Of a stretch of 12,330 nucleotides of DNA, positions 7,679 through 12,330 are shown in pieces. Each line of letters begins with the position of its first letter. Within the stretch, counting starts at the first letter, position 1. The notes under the pieces are model-generated. The model did no database searches, was not told where the DNA came from, and saw only the letters and a program-made list of their open reading frames with translations. The stretch comes from Marinagarivorans sp. UBA5868 (GTDB taxonomy: Bacteria; Pseudomonadota; Gammaproteobacteria; Pseudomonadales; Cellvibrionaceae), in NCBI GenBank assembly GCA_002432095.1, contig DJFQ01000141.1:2613-14942 (forward strand), read 5' to 3'. Position numbers and translations under genes: made by a program.

Positions 7679-9241
7679 TTAGGAAAAGACGCTGTAAAGA
7701 CTCATGGCGGCTTTGGGCCAGGGTTCTACGTTGGAATTAGTTGTTGTGCAATGTCTTTGCAAGGCAGTGAGATGATCGGGCAGCTGAGAGGCGGCGGCTT
7801 TCATTTGCTGCTTCAGTTTTTCCATGTTGATACGTAGCGCGTCTGCGTCCCATTCGTTGACCGCTGGATGCCAGCTGTTCGGGATTATGCCCTGACCGAT
7901 CAATACCGCCACCCAACTTGGCACCATAAATAAGCCATGCTTATAAGGTTTGAGATAGCCAACTTTGCGAAACATGTCCATGCTAATACGCAGGCTTTCC
8001 GGTACATCCATCGTTCTGCAGTAATTCCAGAAGGGTGAATCGGCGCGACGGGTGGCGTGGTAATGGAGGATGAGGAAATCCTTGATGCGTTCATATTCCA
8101 TGTTCATTTGTTGGTTAAATTCATCCCGGCGCACTTGGTTGTCGCCAGTGCGAGGGAAAAATTCCATCCATTTCATGATGGCGGCCTGAATTAAATAAAT
8201 GCTGGTGGATTCCAGTGGTTCGAGAAAGCCACTGGAAAGGCCCACGGCCAAACAATTCTTTACCCATGTGTGACGGCGGCGACCGGCGGTGAATTTTAGC
8301 TGGCGCGGTTCCGCCAATTCCTCGCCGGGTAGATCTTTGCGGAGTATCGCCAGCGCTTCATCATCACTCATGTAATTCGAGGAATACACATGGCCGTTGC
8401 CAGTGCGGTGTTGCAACGGAATGCGCCACTGCCACCCTGCAGAATGGGCGATAGACTTGGTGTAGGGCGGCGGCGGGCCGTCGCTGCTGGTAGGCACTGC
8501 GATGGCTCGGTCGCAGGGCAGCCAGTGGCTCCAGTCAATAAAATCAGTGTTCAAGGTTTTGCTGAGCAGTAGCGATTGAAACCCCGAGCAGTCGATAAAA
8601 AATTCGGCTTCAAGCGCGGTGCCGTTATCCAGTGTGAGCTTGGTGATATCGCCGGTGTCCGTGTGCTGATGCACCTGGGTAATTTTGCCTTCTACCCGTT
8701 TGACGCCCCAACTCTCCGCATGGCGACGCAAAAAGGTGGCGTAACGACTGGCGTCGATGTGAAACGCGTAGGAATATTCCGAGAGCAGATCGTTTTTTTT
8801 GCCACTTGGATAAGCAAACTTACCGTTGGCCGCGGCAAGTACCGAAATGGAATAGTCGAAGAGAGAATCCTCGGGATGTTCCTGCCGGTGGCGCGTCCAC
8901 AGGTGATGAAAATCCACATCGCGGAAATCTTTGCCGAATACGCCAAAAGGATGGATATAAGCCTCGCCAACCTGTCCCCAGTTGATGAACTCGATGCCCA
9001 ACTTATAGGTGGCGTTGGTGGCCTGGAGGAAGTCTGGTTCACGGAACCCCAGGCGCTCATTAAAGTAACGCAGATGGGGGATGGTGGCTTCGCCCACGCC
9101 GACAGTACCGATCTGTTCCGATTCCACCAGTGTGATGTGTAAATTGGCCGCGGCAAAACGTCGGCTCAAGGCTGCGGCACACATCCATCCTGCGGTACCG
9201 CCACCGACGATCAGAATTCGATGGGCGAGAGGTTCAGGCAT
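7679..9241 (-). CDS. Flavin-dependent tryptophan-halogenase family protein (second intact copy)
   Basis: This 520-residue protein belongs to the same family as the gene at 4758 and has full motif conservation. GGGTAGW is at residues 13-19 and GVGEATIP at 48-55. TYKLGIEF carries K80, aligned with PrnA Lys79. FIDCSG is at 215-220 and WQWRIP at 270-275. FLEPLEST holds E344, S345 and T346. The segment LQHRTGNG after WQWRIP is identical to the first copy, yet many other regions differ, so the two are diverged paralogues and not a recent duplication. It should be an FADH2-dependent halogenase or a close relative; the substrate is unknown. It is the first gene of a two-gene minus-strand unit with the degenerate homologue. 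A GGGGA lies about 10 nt before the start codon. An intrinsic terminator on the same strand ends 27 nt upstream of the start, so expression probably depends on read-through or antitermination, or on a promoter I cannot place. Confidence 0.93.
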   Translation of the reverse strand: MPEPLAHRILIVGGGTAGWMCAAALSRRFAAANLHITLVESEQIGTVGVGEATIPHLRYFNERLGFREPDFLQATNATYKLGIEFINWGQVGEAYIHPFGVFGKDFRDVDFHHLWTRHRQEHPEDSLFDYSISVLAAANGKFAYPSGKKNDLLSEYSYAFHIDASRYATFLRRHAESWGVKRVEGKITQVHQHTDTGDITKLTLDNGTALEAEFFIDCSGFQSLLLSKTLNTDFIDWSHWLPCDRAIAVPTSSDGPPPPYTKSIAHSAGWQWRIPLQHRTGNGHVYSSNYMSDDEALAILRKDLPGEELAEPRQLKFTAGRRRHTWVKNCLAVGLSSGFLEPLESTSIYLIQAAIMKWMEFFPRTGDNQVRRDEFNQQMNMEYERIKDFLILHYHATRRADSPFWNYCRTMDVPESLRISMDMFRKVGYLKPYKHGLFMVPSWVAVLIGQGIIPNSWHPAVNEWDADALRINMEKLKQQMKAAASQLPDHLTALQRHCTTTNSNVEPWPKAAMSLYSVFS

Positions 9242-9268
9242 TACTATTGGATTCCCCGGATTTTAGGC

Positions 9269-9301
9269 AAAAAAAAGGCGCATAAACTACAAGTATGCGC
9301 C
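9269..9301 (-). terminator. Intrinsic terminator just upstream of the second intact halogenase gene
   Basis: GGCGCATA and TATGCGCC (9277-9284 and 9294-9301) form a perfect 8-bp stem with a 9-nt loop. On the minus strand the stem is followed at once by eight T residues (9276-9269). On the plus strand no T run follows, so it acts on minus-strand transcripts. It starts about 35 nt after the stop of the small ORF at 9337-9474 and ends 27 nt before the halogenase start codon. It is either the end of a small upstream gene or an attenuator in the halogenase leader. Confidence 0.8.
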
Positions 9302-9336
9302 AAAGTTCCGGGCTAAGGAAACGTGGAATCCGGCCG

Positions 9337-9474
9337 CTATTGTGCGACCTGGTTCAAATTCTGTTTGGGTTGGTCAATCTCTGATGGTATGGCTGCGCAG
9401 GTTCGGTTGGGCAAATTTTCGAAGGCAGTATCAATTGCCTGTCGTGTACCGCTTATCAAATCGACCTTTTGCAT
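9337..9474 (-). CDS. Possible small protein or leader peptide, 45 residues, unrecognised
   Basis: A 46-codon frame begins MQKVDLISGTRQ and ends LNQVAQ before a TAG. Two points support it. A GGAGA sits 3 nt before the ATG on the minus strand, and a strong intrinsic terminator lies about 35 nt after the stop. The peptide is soluble in character and rich in Asn and Gln, with one Cys, no Trp and no membrane segment. I do not recognise it, and there is no run of one amino acid as in classic attenuator leader peptides. An in-frame TAA lies about 20 nt upstream of the ATG, so it is not the tail of a longer local frame. It could be a genuine small gene, a leader peptide for the halogenase gene downstream, or chance. 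Confidence 0.35.
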   Translation of the reverse strand: MQKVDLISGTRQAIDTAFENLPNRTCAAIPSEIDQPKQNLNQVAQ

Positions 9475-9505
9475 AATTCTCCAGACATTTTTTTATTTTG
9501 TGTTT

Positions 9506-9534
9506 TTGACAAATTCACCATTTAGTTCTATGAG
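9506..9534 (+). promoter_or_regulatory. Candidate sigma-70 promoter reading toward the transporter gene
   Basis: A perfect -35 TTGACA (9506-9511), an exact 17-nt spacer and a 4-of-6 -10 TATGAG (9529-9534) are seen. Transcription would begin near 9541, leaving a leader of more than 430 nt before the transporter start, or producing a short RNA if the weak stem at 9630-9658 terminates it. The -35 overlaps one arm of the 10-bp inverted repeat, so a regulator bound there could block it. The match may be chance in AT-rich DNA. Confidence 0.25.
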
Positions 9535-9578
9535 CGCTGATATTACTAACCGAAGAAAATATCCGACCGAATTTGTCA
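9507..9578. repeat. Spaced 10-bp inverted repeat TGACAAATTC ... GAATTTGTCA
   Basis: The arms at 9507-9516 and 9569-9578 are exact reverse complements, with centres 62 bp apart (close to six helical turns). Such spacing could suit two operator half sites or a looping regulator. It lies upstream of the minus-strand small ORF and overlaps the plus-strand promoter candidate. No regulator family is identified. Confidence 0.35.
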
Positions 9579-9709
9579 TTTATCTGTCGTTATAGGCAGA
9601 CTAGGACACTTCCCTCTATGTTGTTACGACCTTTTTAGCCAACTAAAGGTACTTTTTTATCTGCCGTGTCAAGTAGTTAAATAAGCCCTAGGTCGTCGTT
9701 AACCAAAGC

Positions 9710-9721
9710 TAATGATCATTA
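9710..9721. promoter_or_regulatory. 12-bp palindrome, candidate operator
   Basis: TAATGATCATTA is a perfect 12-bp palindrome in an AT-rich setting, 256 bp before the transporter start codon. Short palindromes like this are typical of GntR- or LacI-type operators, but the sequence does not match an operator I can name. No regulator gene is in the window. Confidence 0.25.
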
Positions 9722-9840
9722 AGACCATAAATCGCCGGGTTTTCCTCTGCATCAGTTAGGTAGCTTTTTTCCCGGCCGTAAGCTGCGTTGCTCGTCCGGT
9801 TTGAATTGGGAAATTTAATAAGGCGGAGGGAAATATTGGT

Positions 9841-9976
9841 GATATGATTCGGCCCCACGAACGGGGTGTGCTGGCGCAAGCGGCGGGGTTTCGGCCTCTC
9901 AGACCCGGCCGGCGCTCCCCGGATGCTCCCGCATCCCGCTGCAAAAATAATAATTCATTTGTTTTGGGGAAATACC
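9841..9976 (+). other. GC-rich, hairpin-rich putative leader of the transporter gene
   Basis: This stretch is much richer in G and C than the preceding 400 bases and contains several possible helices. CGGCC/GGCCG pairs 9892-9896 with 9907-9911. GGATGC/GCATCC pairs 9921-9926 with 9931-9936. CCCC/GGGG lies near 9853-9866. It ends in an AT-rich segment and a GGGGA ribosome site at 9966-9970. It could be a structured 5' UTR. I do not recognise a known riboswitch consensus. Confidence 0.3.
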
Positions 9977-11425
9977 ATGACTGCATCCAGCCCAGAGCGT
10001 TTTTCCACATCCGGCAATCAGCCGGGGCAAGACCGGGAAAATTTTTCTTTCATATTGATCATCTGCTGCGTCGCCACCATCGGCGGTTTTTTATTTGGTT
10101 TTGACAGTGGCGTGATTAACGGCACCGTAGATGGTTTGCGCTTGGCGTTTAATTCCGATTCTATGGGCACCGGCTTCAATGTGGCGTCCATGCTTCTAGG
10201 GTGTGCGGTGGGTGCGGCGGCGGCCGGCCGGCTGGCGGACATCTACGGTCGCCGGATGATGCTCATCTGGTCCGCTGTGTTTTTTCTGATTTCCGCCTGG
10301 GGATCAGGCATTGCGACTTCTTCCGTGGAATTTATCGTGTATCGCGTTTTGGGTGGCTTGGCTGTCGGCGCGGCCAGCGTCATGTCACCGGCCTATATCA
10401 GCGAGGTGGCGCCTGCCCGAATCCGTGGTCGCCTATCAACCATTCAACAAGTGGCCATTATCTGTGGTCTGACCGCTGCTTTTTTGAGTAACTATCTGTT
10501 GGCGGATGTATCCGGCTCAGCGTTAAACACTTGGTGGATGGGATATGAGAGCTGGCGCTGGATGTTTTGGGTGGAAATGGTCCCCGCCGGCATCTTCCTG
10601 TTGACACTGTTTTTTATTCCCGAGAGCCCACGGTTCCTAGTTGTGCGCGACAGGCGGGAGAAAGCACGTGAGGTGCTTTGCCAGCTCTACGGTCAAGCTG
10701 CGGGCAATACCAAAGTTGCGGAAATCGAGGCTTCACTCGCTGCTGATCATCACAAACCCGGCCTTGGCGATCTGATCGACAAAAACACCGGCAAAATCCG
10801 TTCCCTTGTGTGGGTGGGTATAGGTTTGGCGACGTTCCAGCAGTTGGTGGGTATCAACGTGGTGTTCTACTACGGCGCGGTGCTTTGGCAATCGGTCGGC
10901 TTTTCTGAGAATGATGCGCTGCTTATCAACGTGGTGTCCGGAGCGGTCAGTATCGCGGCGTGCATAGTGGCGCTGATGCTGGTGGACAAAATTGGCCGCA
11001 AACCGCTGTTGTGGATTGGTTCTGCCGGTATGGCGGTGACTTTGGGTCTCTGTGTCGTGGCGTTTGCATCCGCTAGCTTGGATGCGAACGGCAATCCATC
11101 ACTGAGTGACTCAATGGGGACTCTGGCGTTGATCAGCGCTAACCTCTACGTCATCTTTTTCAATCTGTCCTGGGGGCCGATTATGTGGGTGATGCTGGGA
11201 GAAATGTTCCCCAATCAGATTCGCGGCTCTGGGCTGGCGATTTCCGGCTTCTTCCAGTGGGGTTCGAATTTCGCTATCACCATGACCTTTCCGATTATGC
11301 TTGCATCCATAGGTCTTGCTGGCGCCTACGGGTTCTATGCATTTTGCGCGGCGATATCCGTGTTCTTCGTTCTCCGCTATGTGCATGAGACTAAAGGCGT
11401 GGAATTGGAAGATATGAAAGGCTGA
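9977..11425 (+). CDS. MFS sugar:proton symporter, XylE/GLUT (sugar porter) family
   Basis: This 482-residue inner-membrane transporter has the length and twelve-helix pattern of the sugar porter family. GFDSGVINGT carries D43, matching the proton-coupling Asp27 of E. coli XylE. VYRVLGG holds the helix-4 arginine (R123). Further signatures are GRLADIYGRR (84-93), RGRL (150-153), PESPR (215-219), QQLVGIN (288-294, with the sugar-binding Q288, Q289 and N294 of XylE), DKIGRK (337-342), GPIMWVMLGEMFP (400-412) and the terminal HETKG (470-474). The start at 9977 is chosen for the GGGGA 6 nt upstream and because the longer frame from 9866 adds 37 residues with no family character. The substrate is a monosaccharide, perhaps xylose or another product of plant glycans. 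A uronate is less likely, since known hexuronate carriers such as ExuT belong to another MFS family. A terminator separates it from the dehydratase gene. Confidence 0.93.
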   Translation: MTASSPERFSTSGNQPGQDRENFSFILIICCVATIGGFLFGFDSGVINGTVDGLRLAFNSDSMGTGFNVASMLLGCAVGAAAAGRLADIYGRRMMLIWSAVFFLISAWGSGIATSSVEFIVYRVLGGLAVGAASVMSPAYISEVAPARIRGRLSTIQQVAIICGLTAAFLSNYLLADVSGSALNTWWMGYESWRWMFWVEMVPAGIFLLTLFFIPESPRFLVVRDRREKAREVLCQLYGQAAGNTKVAEIEASLAADHHKPGLGDLIDKNTGKIRSLVWVGIGLATFQQLVGINVVFYYGAVLWQSVGFSENDALLINVVSGAVSIAACIVALMLVDKIGRKPLLWIGSAGMAVTLGLCVVAFASASLDANGNPSLSDSMGTLALISANLYVIFFNLSWGPIMWVMLGEMFPNQIRGSGLAISGFFQWGSNFAITMTFPIMLASIGLAGAYGFYAFCAAISVFFVLRYVHETKGVELEDMKG

Positions 11426-11443
11426 TCATCGTTATGCTTAACA

Positions 11444-11474
11444 AAAACGCGGGCAGCTGACCCGCGTTTTTTTT
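11444..11474 (+). terminator. Intrinsic terminator after the sugar transporter gene
   Basis: CGCGGG (11448-11453) pairs with CCCGCG (11461-11466) across a 7-nt loop. The stem is extended by A-T pairs and followed by eight T residues (11467-11474). It begins about 20 nt after the transporter stop. The A run on the left flank means it can also act on the opposite strand. The dehydratase gene starts 46 nt beyond it, so it needs read-through or its own promoter, which I cannot identify in that short gap. Confidence 0.85.
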
Positions 11475-11520
11475 GACCTTTTATTGCTCGTTGCAGCGTT
11501 GATTGAGGAGAGCGGTACCA

Positions 11521-12330
11521 ATGAAAATCATCGATACCAAAGTGATCGTCTGTAGTCCCGGCCGAAACTTTGTCACCCTTAAAATCACCACGGACGAGGG
11601 CATTTACGGCATTGGCGATGCGACGCTTAACGGGCGGGAGAAGGCGGTGGTGTCGTTTTTGGAAGATTACATTTGTCCATCGTTGATCGGCCGCGATCCG
11701 CAGCGCATTGAGGACATTTGGCAGTTTTTTTATCGAGGCGTATATTGGCGCCGCGGCGCCGTCAATATGACGGCAATTGCTGCGGTGGATACCGCGCTTT
11801 GGGACATCAAAGCCAAAGCGGCGAATATGCCGTTGTACCAATTGCTCGGCGGACGCAGCCGCGATGGTGTGATGGTTTACGCTCATGCTAATGGCAAAGA
11901 CATAGGTGACACCCTGGAGCGGGTAGCAGAGTTGGTTGATGAAGGTTATCAGGCGATCCGCGTGCAATGTGGTATTCCGGGATTGGATAAAGTCTACGGA
12001 GTGGGCAAGGGCGGCCATTACGAGCCCGCGGACTCAGACCTGCCGGCAGAGCACGTGTGGTCCACTGAGAAATACCTGAACCATGTACCAAAATTGTTCG
12101 CCGCCGTGCGCGATCAATTTGGAGACGATCTACATATCCTCCACGACATTCATCACCGTCTTACCCCCATCGAAGCGGCGCGCCTTGGCAAGGAAGTAGA
12201 ACCCTATAAACTCTTCTGGCTGGAAGACCCTGTACCGGCGGAAAATCAGGAAGGATTCCGGCTGATCCGCCAGCACACCACGACGCCCATAGCTGTGGGT
12301 GAGGTATTCAGCTCCATTCACGATTGCCGC
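11521..12330 (+). CDS. manD: D-mannonate dehydratase, ManD type (enolase superfamily), 3' end outside window
   Basis: The first 270 residues are present, of about 400 in the family. ManD dehydrates D-mannonate to 2-keto-3-deoxygluconate in the cytoplasm, in the glucuronate branch of hexuronate catabolism. The N-terminal capping domain ([28 protein letters not shown]) leads into the barrel. R147 in YQAIRVQCG and Y159 in [10 protein letters not shown] match the Arg147/Tyr159 pair of the Novosphingobium enzyme. D209 and H211 in [11 protein letters not shown]235 in FWLEDPVP and E261 in AVGEVF match its metal ligands and catalytic His with a one-residue offset. These residues favour true ManD over the many low-activity RspA-like relatives, though the second His region is not visible. 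A GAGGAG at 11505-11510 precedes the ATG by 10 nt. The neighbouring transporter and upstream glycan-capture genes suggest use of glucuronate from substituted xylan, which is inference. Confidence 0.92.
   Translation, partial: MKIIDTKVIVCSPGRNFVTLKITTDEGIYGIGDATLNGREKAVVSFLEDYICPSLIGRDPQRIEDIWQFFYRGVYWRRGAVNMTAIAAVDTALWDIKAKAANMPLYQLLGGRSRDGVMVYAHANGKDIGDTLERVAELVDEGYQAIRVQCGIPGLDKVYGVGKGGHYEPADSDLPAEHVWSTEKYLNHVPKLFAAVRDQFGDDLHILHDIHHRLTPIEAARLGKEVEPYKLFWLEDPVPAENQEGFRLIRQHTTTPIAVGEVFSSIHDCR

Larger units (their letters stand above)
9475..9976. other. Intergenic regulatory region between the minus-strand halogenase unit and the transporter gene
   Basis: No convincing gene of ordinary size is present in these ~500 bases. 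The left half is AT-rich and holds a spaced 10-bp inverted repeat (9507-9516 and 9569-9578), a promoter-like TTGACA-17-TATGAG (9506-9534, + strand), a weak stem CCTTTTTAG/CTAAAGG with a T run (9630-9658), and the palindrome TAATGATCATTA (9710-9721). The right part (about 9841-9950) turns sharply GC-rich with several short hairpins. The region must contain the promoter for the transporter gene, and probably one for the minus-strand unit, but neither can be fixed with confidence. Confidence 0.6.

Noticed and set aside
8576..9142. 188-codon + strand ORF inside the second intact halogenase gene
   Set aside because: Antisense shadow of a motif-complete halogenase-family gene.
9323..9595. 90-codon + strand ORF in the intergenic region
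   Set aside because: No ribosome site and no recognisable family. It lies antisense to the better supported small minus-strand ORF and runs through AT-rich regulatory-looking DNA.
9866..9976. Longer N terminus for the sugar transporter
   Set aside because: The 37 extra residues have no family character, and ATG 9977 has a well-placed GGGGA.
9756..10010. 84-codon minus-strand ORF overlapping the transporter start
   Set aside because: It spans the GC-rich leader and the transporter 5' end and has no family signature or ribosome site.
9844..10104. 86-codon + strand ORF preceded by a GGAGGG
   Set aside because: The ribosome-site spacing is too long (about 14 nt), the product is Arg/Pro/His-rich low-quality sequence, and it runs into the transporter gene in another frame.
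11377..12018. 213-codon minus-strand ORF opposite the dehydratase gene
   Set aside because: Antisense to a clear ManD gene and crosses the terminator at 11444-11474.

Overview
The window looks like part of a glycan-utilisation locus from a Gram-negative, plant-polysaccharide-degrading bacterium. An outer-membrane TonB-dependent receptor with a signal peptide and a C-terminal Phe shows the Gram-negative envelope. A Cellvibrionaceae-like or other gammaproteobacterial host is my best guess from this gene mix, but no taxonomic marker is present. No tRNA, rRNA, insertion sequence or CRISPR array was seen.

Left part (1-4757, + strand): the C-terminal end of a large protein with at least three tandem CBM4/9/22-like beta-sandwich modules, its catalytic part lying outside the window. 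Its stop codon sits at the head of the gene for a ~1126-residue TonB-dependent receptor of the Xanthomonas/Caulobacter type. A strong intrinsic terminator follows the receptor.

Centre (4758-9241): three members of the flavin-dependent tryptophan-halogenase family. The first (+) follows the receptor. The other two lie on the minus strand as a tight pair and converge on the first with a 4-bp stop-codon overlap. The first and third keep every hallmark (GGGTAGW, the Lys and Glu of the active site, WQWRIP). The middle one has the remains of the fold but has lost all of these and is probably a pseudoenzyme.

Right intergenic region (9242-9976): a 45-codon minus-strand small ORF followed by an intrinsic terminator that lies only 27 nt before the start codon of the third halogenase-family gene, on the same strand. 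It also holds a spaced 10-bp inverted repeat, a promoter-like TTGACA-17-TATGAG on the + strand, a 12-bp palindrome, and a GC-rich, hairpin-rich leader ahead of the transporter gene.

Right end (9977-12330, + strand): an MFS sugar:proton symporter of the XylE/GLUT family, a terminator, and the 5' two thirds of a ManD-type D-mannonate dehydratase (enolase superfamily), cut by the window end.

Working model (inference): a secreted glycan-binding enzyme and the TonB receptor capture plant polysaccharide fragments such as glucuronoxylan. The MFS protein imports a monosaccharide, and ManD works in the glucuronate branch (mannonate to 2-keto-3-deoxygluconate). Halogenase-family genes are known to recur beside such TonB receptors, and their role there is not settled.
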